DNA of 64,000 nucleotides from Mycoplasmopsis pullorum (lineage in GTDB: Bacteria; Bacillota_I; Bacilli_A; Mycoplasmatales; Metamycoplasmataceae): contig NZ_CP017813.1 of NCBI RefSeq assembly GCF_001900245.1, positions 186,001-250,000 of the forward strand, given 5' to 3'. Both the position numbers and the translations under genes were made by a program. Within the stretch, counting starts at the first letter, position 1; each line of letters opens with the position of its first letter. Below are positions 22,797-34,327 of this stretch, piece by piece. The notes beneath the pieces were generated by a model, which was not told the DNA's origin, ran no database searches, and saw only the letters and a list, made by a program, of their open reading frames with translations.

Positions 22797-25400
22797 ATGA
22801 TATTAGAATATTTAGTTTTACCAAAAAAACACGTATCATTTCCCGGAGTGGTCTATCAGGCTCCGATTTTAGATGATGATACGTATTTGTTTGAAAGGAT
22901 CCAAAAAAACGAAGTAAATAAATTAGCAATAATTTATAACGATAATGCCCAAAATATTTTTCAATTCGGTCTTTATGTCCAAGTTTTAGGTGCTGAAATT
23001 AATAGCGACGGAACAAAAGTTATTAACTTTATCGGATTAAAAAGATTAATTAATCAAGCTTTTGTGCGTGATGTGAGCGACGAAGAGTTAGATAAAATTG
23101 AAATTGAGCAAAAAACTGCACTTTTAGAAAGTGGTTTAACTGTTGATGATACTATTAGAGTCCAAGTTATTTTTGACGAATCTGCACCTAACGGTGACGA
23201 AGATTTTTGATTTAATTTTGCGAATCCTGAAGCAATCAACTTACTACAAAACACATTAAAAAGTTTTGAAAATGTTGGGGAAGACTACTTTGAAAAGAAC
23301 TTAATGACAGGTAAAAGTTGAAAATTTGATGAGATTTTCGATTTTCAAGCAAAATTTGGATTTACTAAGAAAAATCTAATCGAAAGAAAAATGATTTTAA
23401 ACGTAATGCTCTCATTTTTAAAAGACATTGAAAACGAATTTAGCAAAATTGGATATTTTGAATCAGTCAATTCTGAACCAAAAAATATGATGCTAACCAA
23501 TCTTGCTCGTTATTTCACAAAATCACTTGAAATCGAAAGTGAAATTCAAGACGAAATTAACAAGAGTTTATCAGAACATCAAAAAGAATACATGTTACGC
23601 GAAAAAATGAAAGTCATTAAAGAAAAATTAGATGACATTGATGGAACTGATGAAGATGAATACGAAAAAATCATCAAAGGTAAAAAAACTAATCAAATGT
23701 TCCCTGAATCAGTTAAAAAATTAATTCGTTCAGAAACAAAAAGATTATCACAAATGATGCCAGCAAGTCCTGATGCTAACTTAACTAAAACTTACATCGA
23801 AAACCTAAAAGCGCTTCCTTGAAGAAAAACAGAAATTGATTTTCTGGATATTAAAAAGGTTCGTGAAGTACTTGATAAATACCACTACGGTTTAGATGAA
23901 GTTAAAGAAAGAATTGTGGAATACTTAGCTGTTATCATTAACAACCGTAAACACAATCCGGTTGACGAATCTTCATTAATTAAGATTGATAAAGATTATG
24001 AAATCGACTTAAACTTATTCAAAGAAGAAAAAGAAAGCAGAAGCAAGAAAAAACAAAAAACATTATTTAACAATGTACCAATTTTAACTTTAGTTGGTCC
24101 ACCTGGGACAGGTAAAACTTCGCTTTCAAATGCGATTGCCGAAGCATTAAATAAGAAGTTTATTAAAATTTCACTTGGTGGTGTACATGACGAAAGTGAA
24201 ATCCGGGGTCACCGTCGTACCTATGTTGGTGCTATGCCGGGGAAAATTATTAAAGGAATTTTAAAAGCACAAATTTCGAATCCATTAATCTTACTTGATG
24301 AGATTGATAAAATGGCTTCAGATATGAAAGGTGATCCAGCTTCTGCAATGTTGGAAGTATTAGATCCAGAACAAAACTCAAAATTCCAAGATCACTACTT
24401 AGAACATGAGTACGATTTATCAAAAGTAATGTTTATTGCAACTGCAAACTACTTTGAAGATATTCCAGCACCTTTATTAGACCGTGTTGAAATTATCGAA
24501 CTTAGTCCTTATACCTTAAATGAAAAAGTTAAAATCGCTCGTGACCACTTATTACCAAAAGTCATTCAACAAACAAGTTTAACGCCTAAATTACTTCAAA
24601 TTAGTGATGAAACATTAAAATTCATCATCAAACACTATACTTTAGAAGCTGGTGTTCGTGGTCTTAAACGTGTATTAGACAAACTAGCACGTAAAATTGT
24701 TGTAAAAATAATTGATGATCCTAAATTAAAATCATTCGAAGTTACTATTGACAAATTAGATAGCATGTTAGGTGTAATTAAATTTAAAGAAGAAGAAAAA
24801 GATGATGTGAATGCCCCTGGGGTAGTTAACGGAATCGCTTACACTGCTGCTGGTGGATCAAGCTTAGAAATCGAAGTAACTACTTATCCAGGTAAAGGTG
24901 AAATTAAATTAACTGGACAATTAAAAGATGTTATGCAAGAATCTGCGCAAATTGCTTTAACTTATGTTCGTGCAAATTCTGAAAAATTTGGCGTTTCTGA
25001 TTTTGACTTCGAAAACAATACAATCCACATCCACGTTCCTGAAGGAGCGGTTTCAAAAGATGGACCAAGTGCTGGAGTTACTTTCACAACTGCTATTATT
25101 TCAGCCTTAAGTAAGCGTAGTGTACCATCAAATATTGGTATGACTGGTGAAATTACATTAAGAGGAAAAGTATTTGAAATTGGTGGTCTTAAAGAAAAAT
25201 CTTTTGCTGCAACTCAGAAAAAATTAAAATACATTTTTATTCCTGAAAGTAATGTTAAAAACTTAAGAGACATACCAAATGAAATCAAATCGGAATTAAT
25301 TTATATTCCAGTTAAAGAATATGATCAAATTTATGATGTTATTTTCAACAAACAAAAACCAAAGTATCAAATCGAAACTAAGTTAGACGAAAATAATTAA
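22797..25400 (+). CDS. lon: ATP-dependent protease Lon
   Basis: 867 residues, one frame through several UGA Trp. A soluble AAA+ serine protease for misfolded proteins. The substrate-binding N domain is followed by a long coiled-coil (about 210-330), Walker [10 protein letters not shown] (434-442), Walker [11 protein letters not shown], and the protease domain with Ser758 in KDGPSAG and Lys801 in GGLKEK, the Ser-Lys dyad. The ATG at 22797 is preceded only by a weak GAGAA; the N-terminus [17 protein letters not shown] matches Lon starts. I see no HrcA/CIRCE box upstream. Confidence 0.96.
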
Positions 25401-25411
25401 AAAATAGTTAA

Positions 25412-25438
25412 AAGCGTGTTAGAAAACACGTTTTTTGT
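25412..25438 (+). terminator. Terminator of lon
   Basis: Stem cgtgtt / aacacg with loop agaa is extended by A-T pairs and followed by TTTTTTGTTTT. Confidence 0.75.
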
Positions 25439-25487
25439 TTTATTTAGAAAAAATACGAAAAAAAACTTAATTTATTTTTGAATTGTG

Positions 25488-25493
25488 TATAAT
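25488..25493 (+). promoter_or_regulatory. -10 box upstream of the pepF-opp leader
   Basis: A perfect TATAAT; transcription would start near 25500. A second TATAAT at 25561-25566 could be a tandem promoter, with start near 25573. Either gives a leader of over 330 bases before pepF. Confidence 0.5.
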
Positions 25494-25502
25494 ACTTCCG
25501 TT

Positions 25503-25565
25503 ATGAATAAAACTTTAAGCATTCGTTTTGTCACATTCATTATTACAAATATTATGTTTGTATAA
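25503..25565 (+). CDS. Possible 20-codon leader ORF
   Basis: ATG to TAA, encoding MNKTLSIRFVTFIITNIMFV, beginning three bases after the predicted transcription start. It could be a leaderless leader peptide or chance; a second promoter at its end argues for caution. No lysine run or stalling motif that I recognise. Confidence 0.2.
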   Translation: MNKTLSIRFVTFIITNIMFV

Positions 25566-25569
25566 TTTT

Positions 25570-25603
25570 GAGTGTGCTGAAATGATTGCTTTTCAGGACA
25601 CTC
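25570..25603 (+). other. Long hairpin in the pepF-opp leader
   Basis: Near-perfect arms gagtgtgctgaaa and tttcaggacactc (one G-G mismatch) around a short loop. No U run follows, so it is not a terminator. It precedes the riboswitch aptamer by about 35 bases. Confidence 0.55.
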
Positions 25604-25636
25604 GTTAAAAATGTGTGCCTGAATTCATCAAAAAAA

Positions 25637-25799
25637 TTGCTGTAGAGGAGCTTTTAGCAATAGTAGATAGTTGAGCAGGCATGCGACGATGCTATCGAAA
25701 GGGTATAAAAGCCGAAATACAAAGTAAGGCATTACTTTGTATTGGTAGAAATTCACAATAGTTTTCTACTCTCTGGTGTCATCCATTGGTGCTATAGCT
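25637..25799 (+). promoter_or_regulatory. Lysine riboswitch aptamer (L box)
   Basis: The order and wording of conserved elements match lysine riboswitches: P1 gctgtag / ctatagc (25639-25645 with 25792-25798), AGAGG (25644-25648), AGTAG (25662-25666), P2 gatag / ctatc, GAAAGG (25697-25702), GCCGAA (25711-25716), a 10-bp P3 hairpin atacaaagta / tactttgtat (25717-25742) followed directly by TGG, a P4 hairpin gtagaaa / tttctac, and a closing GGTGTCA segment with a short TGG/CCA stem. It precedes a terminator and the pepF-opp genes. Binding lysine should stabilise P1. Identification is by eye, not by covariance search. Confidence 0.85.
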
Positions 25800-25880
25800 T
25801 TACAAACTTTTAAATTCATTCAATATAGATAATGAAAAAAGTTTTGTAGGGTTATAAGCTCTGCAAAACTTTTTTGTTTT
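25796..25880 (+). terminator. Riboswitch expression platform: antiterminator and intrinsic terminator
   Basis: A 15-bp stem (aaaaaagttttgtag at 25835-25849 with ctgcaaaactttttt at 25861-25875) followed by TTTTGTTTT is a strong terminator. The segment gctttacaaactttt at 25796-25810, which shares bases with the P1 3' arm, can pair with the 5' arm of that terminator and so act as antiterminator. With lysine bound, P1 forms, the antiterminator is blocked and transcription should stop before pepF. Confidence 0.8.
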
Positions 25881-25906
25881 ATTTGTAGCGAAAATGAAAG
25901 GATTCG

Positions 25907-27742
25907 ATGAAAGAAATCAAGGAATACGACCGGTATCAAGATATTCCGCAAAAGTATCGTTGAAAGCTCGATGATATTCTCGAGAATAAGACTTTTGATG
26001 AGTGACTTGCTGAATACGAGAAGCTTGTGCGTGCTCGAATTGAGATTAAAGATTCTAAGTATGACAGTATCGAGAGCTATCTTGAAGATGTCAAATTAGA
26101 TGAGCAAGCGACAATTATTGCTTTTAAGTTACATAATTACTCCTCAAATTGACGTAACACTAATGTAACTGATACTCAAGCCAATACTGCAGTGCAAAAA
26201 TTTACAACTCTGTATTCGCAATTAAAATCCGAATTAGGTTCAGAAGAAAATCGTTTCTTTGTTCACATTGATAAAATGAAACAATGAAAAGATGATCCAA
26301 GACTGAAAGATTATAAGCGCGATATGGAAGACTTAATTGATTCATATGAACATAAATTAAGTGACGATGTTGAGAATTATTTAATTAAAACCAGCATCGG
26401 AAATCCTAATCCGCATAATGTCTTTGCAATCTTGACTAATAGCGAATTGGATTTTGGTGTAATTACTACTTCAAAAAATAAGAAGATTAAATTAACACCA
26501 GTAAATCGTTCAAAATTACTCAAAAGTAATGATGAAGCAGTGCGTAAAGGAGCATATAAAAATTACATTAGTGCATTTGCAAAACACAAAAATACATTAG
26601 CTGAATTACTTTATCAGCACTTTAAAAAGCAACAAGTTGAAGCTAAAGTTCGTAAATACAATTCAACAGTTGAATTTCTAACTCACTCAGATCGAGTTAG
26701 TGATGAAATTCTCCAAAAACTCTATGAGCAAGTTTCAAATCGCAAAAGTGTCTTTAAGAAATTCAACAAGTATCACAAAATCTTTTATAAACAAAGATTC
26801 AAAAGTACAATGCATGATTGAGATGCAACACGTGATTTAGTCAATGTTAAAACTGAATATAGTATCGAAGAAGCTAAAGACTTAGTTACTAAAGCACTCG
26901 AACCATTTGGTGATGAATACATTAATCAAATCAAAAAGGCATTAACCCAAAACTGAGTTGATTTTATGTCTGCCAAAGGAAAACGTAGTGGAGCATACTC
27001 GATTGGAAGCAGTTACGGGATTGAGAAAAAATACATTCTCATGAATTTCAACGGTACACTCAAGAGTGTGTCGACACTAGCACATGAACTTGGGCATTCG
27101 ATGCATTCATATTATTCTGATACTCGACAAAGTTTAAATCTGAGTCAATATCCGATTTTCTTAGCAGAAATTGCATCGGTATTTAATGAATTAATGTTAT
27201 TTGATTACTTATTAAAAAACAGTCATGATGACAAATTAAAATTCACGATTTTAACTGATGTAATCAATGGATTTATTGGTACAGTAATGCGACAGGTTGA
27301 ATGATCTAACTATGAATATAATTTATTTGCTGCTATCGAGGATGATCAACCAGTCAATAACTGAAGTGCAATCAGTAAATTGTATTTTGAAAACTCTAAG
27401 AAGTATTCTTTAAAATCAAATCCTAAATATAATGAGGAAAAAACAATAGCAAGTGTGTATGTACCACATTTCTATTACTCATTTTATGTATATAAATACG
27501 CGATAGGTCAATTAAGTGCAAACTATTTCTTTGCACAATATAAAAAACACGGAAGTGCTGCACTACAATCATATATTAATAATTTCTTAAGTGCAGGATC
27601 TAGCGATTATCCTATTAACATTCTCAATAAAGTCGGAATCGACTTGACCAGCGAATCATTTTACGCTGACGGATTCACTTATGTAGCTGAATTGATTGAC
27701 GAATGAATTAAATTAGGTAAAAAGATATTTAAGGTAAATTAA
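25907..27742 (+). CDS. pepF: Oligoendopeptidase F (M3 family)
   Basis: 611 residues, with many UGA Trp, so no single long frame is visible on the standard code. A cytosolic zinc peptidase that cuts short peptides, the natural partner of peptide import. The zinc motif HELGHSMH (393-400) and the downstream [15 protein letters not shown] with the third zinc ligand are present. The ATG follows GAAAGGATTCG. Twenty-two bases separate it from oppA and it shares the riboswitch leader, placing peptide breakdown and uptake under one control. Confidence 0.95.
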
Positions 27743-27764
27743 TAAACACACGAGGTTATAAAAA

Positions 27765-30692
27765 ATGAAAAAAGCTAAATATTTATTATTAGGAACAGCC
27801 GGTGTTGCAGTTCTTGCAACTTCTTTATCTGCTGGATGTAATTCAAATACATTCTCTACTTATGCAGAAAACAAAAAAATGGCTACTTCTATTAACTCTG
27901 TTTATTTACAAGGATATCAAATTTATGATAGCTCATTAAGTAGTGGTGGAATGGTTGATCCATTTACCGACTCAACAGTTCCATTTTTAATGAATGTTGA
28001 TTATGAAGATAAACCTGTTTATGCTAATGTAAATGGTGTAACAAAAGTTCAAACTCCTACTTTTGCAAGATATACATTAGATTTAATTGATGCAATTATT
28101 CTTGTAGTTAATGGTGAAGAAATTACTTATGATTCAGACGTTGCTGAAATCACTCCAGCTGCTGATGCAAATGGCTACTATTCAAAAGCTCTTGTATTTA
28201 AACAATCTGCAAATCAAAAATCAATTAACCACAGATCATTCTTGAACAACTTAAATCAAGCTTCACAAATGAAATTTAGAGTTAGACAAAATGTTAAATG
28301 AGTTGATCAAAATGGTAATGAAACTAAATACTCAGTTAGAGCTAAAGACTTCTATTTAGGATACTTAAGAACTGTTTTATCAGATTATAACTATAGAATG
28401 GCGAATGGTGGAACTGTTGAAGCTAACAAAATTGCATCTGAGACTACTACAAATACATCTGTAAACATGGATAACAACAAAGCTGCTTATTCAAACATTT
28501 ACCTATTAGATCTTTATGACATTGACAAAAATAAATTATTAAGTGAAGAAGATTCAGTTCAAACAGTGGGTGATAGAGAATTTTACGTAATTTCATCAAC
28601 TGATGTTGAGGGACATAAAGCAGCTAAATTTAAAGAATTAGCTCTTAAATTATTAACTGGATCTGCAGACTTTATCCCTGTACCATCAGAATATATTACA
28701 GAAAACAAAGAGAACCGTGAAGTTATCCAATCACAAGATCCAAAAACTACAAAAGAAAGATTAGAAGTTATTCGCGATACTTTCTTAGCTGCTAGTGGAC
28801 AAGCAAAAGATGCTGGTTTCTACTGATATGGTAGAACAATGGATACTACTCTTTTTGCTGGGAAATACTACGGTAGACCATTTGATTCAAATATTTTAAA
28901 ACTTCAAGTTAGATTAAACAAACACTACGCTAACCAAGAATACGCTAACGATCCAAGAAGAATTGAAATTTTTGAAAGATCATACCGTACATCCGCTGCT
29001 GATGCTGCACAATTCCAAAAAGCTCAATGAAATCAATTCTTAGCAGGATTAACTTCAACAATTCCATATACATCTTTAGATTCTGGTAATAGAAAAATCG
29101 TTGATAATGAACCTGAAAAATACGGAGTTACTTACGTTCAAGTTTTAAACAAAACAAACGCAACAAAACACTCAATTAACTCACCTATTCCTCTTTACAG
29201 TGCGTCAGCAAAATATGCAAATAATGATCCTAGTTTCAACGTAGCATTTGCTAAATTAAACTACGGTTCGTCATCTGCAAATCCAATTGAAGATATTAAA
29301 AAAGGTAGATTTGTTACTGATTTAGAAAGTTCAATTGTTGGTTATGGATCAGAGTTTAGATCTATTTTAAGTGCTGCTATTAATGTTCAATACCTAGCTA
29401 CAAAAGCTAACGCACCTAGAGAAAGTATTCCATGAAACAGTATTTTCGCACAAGATTCAGACTGAAATGGTAGATCTTTAAGTGAAGGATTCTCATATGC
29501 TAGCCCAAGAGAAGCGTATAAAGAATTAAACAGTTACTTCGTTACAAACCGTCAAACAGGTGAAAGATACGTATTATTACCAAACAAAGAGAAAGACAAA
29601 GATTTAGTTGCACCTGGAGATACAGATGCAACTACAGCTGGAGCAGATGATGCGTTAAAATCAGCAGCATATGCTGAATTACAAAACAAAATGACTGATT
29701 TATTAGATGCATTTTTTGCAGAACATCCAGAAATCACAGATCAAAAAGTTGTATGATCAGATACATATAGATACTTAAACTACGACGGAAACTACGAAGG
29801 ATTATTAGGATCAGTTGTAGCAGCAATTAATGGTCTTGATAAAAAAGGAAGAATTAGCTATTCAATCGTTAAACCTGAAAATGCTGATGCATGATATAAA
29901 TTCTGACTTTCAGCAAAACACCTTAATCTAATGGGATGAGGATATGACTATGATAGTGTAGGATCAGGTATTGACGCGATCTCTAGAAGTCACATGGTTT
30001 GATACTTTGCCGCAATTTTAAATAACGAAGAATTTGCTGCTAAAGCTGAAAAAGCTTATCCGCAACTTGTTAAAGCTGCTAAAGCTTTCAAAGCATTCGT
30101 TGAAACAGAAGGTAAAAACTACAAAATACCAGTTTCATTTTCAGATATGACTAGATTAACAAACAGTATTATTTCTGATATTGATAGTGCTTGAAAATAC
30201 CTTGAAGTAGAAGAAAATGGTACAATTCACATTTACAACGAAGAAGCAGATGAAGTTGAAACTAAAATTGAAGAAGTTAAAGCTAAAATTGAAAAAGCAA
30301 CTAATGCTTTCAATGATGCAGAAAAAGCTGCAAAAATCGCTGAAAAAGAACAACTTGAAGCTAAATTAGCGGAATTAAAAGCAAAAGTTAAAGCCAGAGA
30401 TGATGAAAATTACCAAGATTTAGCTACAATTACTGCTCTATTCTGAATTAACTATACAACTCAATTTGAAAATACAAAAGATTTACTTGACTTATTAGTT
30501 GAAATTAACAACTTGCTTGGTATTTCTTATGACTCAGATAACTATGCTTCAAAAGAAAGTTTTGTAAAAACAGTTATTAATCCAGGTTATGCTGTTCCTT
30601 CAACTGCAGGACAACCATTCTCATCATATGCAGATTACAAAATTAGTAATTTAACACTTGAAACAATTGAAGCTGCTAAAAACAAAAAATAA
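27765..30692 (+). CDS. oppA: Oligopeptide-binding lipoprotein OppA (P100-like)
   Basis: 975 residues, much longer than typical OppA (about 540) but like the large substrate-binding OppA of hominis-group mycoplasmas (P100 of M. hominis). The signal peptide ends in the lipobox SAGC, so Cys25 would be lipid-modified and the protein held on the outer face of the membrane. A Lys/Glu/Ala coiled-coil lies around residues 825-880. I see no clear Walker A box, although ecto-ATPase activity has been reported for M. hominis OppA. It is followed by a hairpin, then oppB. Confidence 0.88.
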
Positions 30693-30699
30693 TTTACGA

Positions 30700-30735
30700 T
30701 TTTAGGCAATTAACTTTTAGGTTAATTGCCTAAAA
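30700..30735 (+). promoter_or_regulatory. Perfect hairpin between oppA and oppB
   Basis: A 15-bp perfect inverted repeat (ttttaggcaattaac / gttaattgcctaaaa) with a 6-base loop starts eight bases after the oppA stop. It is followed only by ACTTTAT, a poor U run, so it is probably a partial terminator or a 3'-end stabiliser that gives more OppA than permease. Confidence 0.7.
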
Positions 30736-30751
30736 CTTTATAAGGAAACAA

Positions 30752-31915
30752 ATGACAAAATATATATTTCAAAGAGTTTGTTTCGCTTTACTGACACTTT
30801 TTGTAATTATAGTTGTTGTTTATATAATGACAGCTCAGTTTACCGAAAATCCATTCGCTAAAGAAGCGATGAATCTTGGTGACAAGCAATCAGGTGGAGG
30901 TAAAATCGATAACGAACGGGGTTATCAGCTGTTTCGACAGTCGGTAACTGCTCACCTAACACCAAATGTTAATTATGCTGATCACGCGAAAGATTGATTT
31001 AGCTTGCGTGTTAACATTTTTGTAAGACTTGCATATTGATTTAAAGATGTGTTTAATAAAGAAACACCTTTTGGATTACCTTACAATACTACAATTCTTT
31101 CATCGGTGGATGTTAAGACAATTCCACAATTCTTCTTTAAATATCTTAAATACTCAATTATTATTACATTACCATCATTTATTTTCAGTGCATTTCTTGG
31201 TATTATTCTTGGAATTGTTGCTGGTTATAAACGAGGTTCATTATTCGATGCTTTCATTAACGCATTCTCTTTATTATTTATCGCATTACCATCATTTGTC
31301 ATTGCTCCATTTATCATTTCATTATTCTTAAAGCTAGGTATTTCACCTAAATTTATGAATCCTGATGATGATGGTAATGTTATGGTTTTTGGATGATGAG
31401 CAATTATTAAATCATGATTACCACCTATTTTAATTCTTGTTTTAGGTAGTTTATCAGGATATATTACATTCGTTAGAAACCAAGTTATTACAGTTTTAAC
31501 TTCAAACTACGTTTTGATTGCAAAAACCAAAGGACTCGGGACAGTCGAAATTTTCTTGAAGTACGTTTTAAGAAACATTTCAATTCCTCTAGCAACAGCC
31601 TTAATTCCATCATACATCGGTCTTCTAACTGGTGGGGTTGTTATTGAAAGTTATTGAGAAATTCCAGGGACATCAAAAGTATTAGCTTCATCATTCCCTA
31701 ATGGTGAAGTTAACTTAATTATGTTCAACACGGTATTCTTTACCTTCTTAGGTCTAATGACAACTATTTTAGTCGATGTTGTATATACAATTTTAGATCC
31801 AAGAATTAAATACTCAAGCTCATCAGGAACAAACTGATGACAAATTTACAAATCTTACTCAATTAGAGAAAAAACATTTAAACAATTAACAGTTTCACAA
31901 GGAGGTCAAGCATAA
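30752..31915 (+). CDS. oppB: Oligopeptide ABC transporter permease OppB
   Basis: 387 residues, several UGA Trp. One N-terminal helix (CFALLTLFVIIVVVYIMTAQF), an external loop of about 100 residues, then five membrane helices. The EAA-type loop contacting the ATPases is visible as ILVLGSLSGYITFVRNQ and LIAKTKGLG. It pairs with OppC to form the channel. Start follows AAGGAAAC; the stop is one base before oppC. Confidence 0.93.
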
Positions 31916-31916
31916 A

Positions 31917-33263
31917 ATGAGTTCAAATGATTTTAATTCAAAGTACGGACTGAGTTCTGTATTAATTGAAGAAAGCTTAGTTTTTCAAGATGCTAGTAAA
32001 CAGAAAAATTTCAATAACATTGCTGGACAACCTAAAAAAATTGGAATTGAAATTTTAAAAAGATTTTTCTCAAACTGAGTATATATAACTAGTGCAATTG
32101 TTTTCTTGCTAGTTTTAATTATTTCTATAGTTGTAAAATCCACTGCAGTTTTTTCACCTACAAAAGCTGTTTATAATGATGTCTTTTTCAAAGGTGTATC
32201 GATAACTTTTGACGCAAACAACAAAGTATTAGAAGTTGTTGAAAATCCAGAATTAGGTCTAATTCAAGGTCCTAACGCGGTAAGCGGATTACCATCAGTA
32301 TTTCATTCTTGAAGTACTGAACAATATACTCCAACAGAATTTAATAGTTTAAAACAAACTTGAATGAATAATTGAGGTGGATATCTCTTTAAAGAATTCG
32401 TTGAAGGTAATTATAAAATAAATCCAAAAAGTGGTACAGTTTCATATAACACATACGCACTTTACAAAGCACACGCTTTAGCGGTTATTTTAACTAAATC
32501 TGGTGTGGACACTAATATTAGTGCGAGCGAAATGCCTAAAATCGTGGATAAAATTATTCAATTAAATTCTAATTTAGATCTAAAAACTTACTTTGGTACA
32601 ACCAGAGCTGGTGTGGACATTTGAACAAGTTCATGAATTGGAACATGAAACGCTATTAGATTAGCCTTAATTGTTGCTACTTTACAAACAATTATTGGTG
32701 TAGCAATTGGATCATACTTAGGTTTCCACGTTGGGACACTTATTGATACAATCATCATGCGTCTAATTGATATTTTTGTTTCACCTCCATCATTGATTTG
32801 ATTATTAATTTTCGCTTCATTATTTGGGACAAGTGACTTAGCACTAGGAATCTCGCTTGTCTTCATTGGTTGAACAGGGTCAGTTGGCGGTGCCAGAATG
32901 TTCATCATTACAGTTAAAGATGAAGAATATATTACTGCTAGCCGTTCGCTAGGAAGTAGTAAACTCAGATTGATTTACTCACACGCTTTACCAGCAATCG
33001 CAGGTAAAATTGCAACAGGATATGTTTCACGTATTCCATCAATTATTCTTTCAGTTTCATCACTTGCTTTCCTTGGTTTCTTTAAATCAAATAGTGCAAA
33101 CTTAGGAGCTATCTTAAATGATGCAGCTGGGGAAGATTTATCAAATAATCTTTGAGCTGTTATGTTACCTGCTCTAATCCTATTATCTATTTCAATATCA
33201 TTACACTTTGTCGCTTTAGGAGTGCACGATGCATTAGATCCTAAAGTTATGAAAGCTAAATAA
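31917..33263 (+). CDS. oppC: Oligopeptide ABC transporter permease OppC, with enlarged external domain
   Basis: 448 residues, longer than the usual 300-345. After a cytosolic N-terminus and the first helix (about 46-67), roughly 175 residues lie outside the membrane before the second helix (RLALIVATLQTIIGVAIG); the extra length is mostly here. The C-terminal half is standard, with the EAA loop around YITASRSLGSSKLRLI. GGAGGTCAAGC before the ATG lies within the end of oppB, so translation is coupled. Confidence 0.92.
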
Positions 33264-33274
33264 GGAGTTTGACA

Positions 33275-34327
33275 ATGAAAAAAGAAATAATTTTAAAAGT
33301 TAAAAATCTTAAAGTTAGCTTTAAATTAAAAAGAAACAAATTTATCAATATTGTACGTGGAATAGATTTAAACATTGAAAAAGGACAAATTGTTGGACTG
33401 GTTGGAGAATCCGGTTCAGGTAAAAGTGTTACAAGCAAATCGTTGTTAAATGTTAACGAGCGTTCATTCATGAGTGCTGATATTATGGAAATTGATGGAA
33501 TTGACTTAACTAGTTATAAAAGAGAATCACAATGACAAAAAATTCGTGGTCAAAAAATTGGTTATATTCCCCAAGATCCACTTACATCATTAAATCCAAC
33601 TCGTAAAATCGGAAAACAATTAATCGACGCCTTAAATAAAAACGAAGACTGAAAAGATAAAAAATACGAGGAAAAAAGAGAGTATTTAGTTGGTTTACTT
33701 ACTCGTTTTGGAATTAGAAATGCCGAATTAATTTTCGACATGTATCCACATACATTAAGTGGTGGTATGAAACAACGTGTTGTTATTACAATGGTTGTTG
33801 CTCTTAAACCGGACTTAATTATTGCGGATGAACCTACAACCGCACTTGATCCAACTGTTCAAGCATCGGTTTTGGCCTTATTTGAAGAAATTCGTCAAAA
33901 CATGAATATTTCGATTATCTTAATTAGTCACAACATTAGTGTTGTTGCTAAATTCTGTGACTATATTTATGTTATGTATGCCGGAAAAATTGTTGAACGT
34001 GGTACTAGAAAAGATATTTTCTCTTCACCAGCTCATCCATATACATGAGCATTGATTTCTGCTATTCCGGAGAAAAAAGAAGATCGTTTATATTCAATTC
34101 AAGGTACACCACCTGACATGGCGAATTTACCATTAGGTGATCCATTTGCACCTAGAAATGATTATGCATTAGAAATTGACTTTATTAAAGAACCACCACT
34201 TATTGAAATTAGTGAAACACACGCAGCAGCAACATGATTATTACATCCTGATGCACCAAAAGTAAAATTATCTGATGAATTACGTGCAAGATTAAAATTA
34301 TTTGGAAAGGTATTTAAAGATGAGTAA
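33275..34327 (+). CDS. oppD: Oligopeptide ABC transporter ATP-binding protein OppD
   Basis: 350 residues with UGA Trp. Walker A GESGSGKS (44-51), Q-loop YIPQDP, signature LSGGMKQR (161-168), Walker B LIIADEP and the C-terminal PxHPYT segment of the Opp/Dpp subfamily are all present. The ATG at 33275 is chosen over an in-frame TTG because of the AAGGAG upstream. Its end overlaps oppF by eight bases. Confidence 0.94.

Noticed and set aside
25443-25906. RNase P RNA, tmRNA or a T-box in the long spacer before pepF
   Set aside because: The GAGGAAAGUCC-type core of RNase P, a tRNA-like end of tmRNA and the T-box AGGGTGG sequence are all absent, while lysine aptamer landmarks are present in order.
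27765-30692. Walker A box in OppA, expected from the reported ATPase activity of M. hominis OppA
   Set aside because: Reading the whole protein, I found no segment fitting GxxxxGK[ST].
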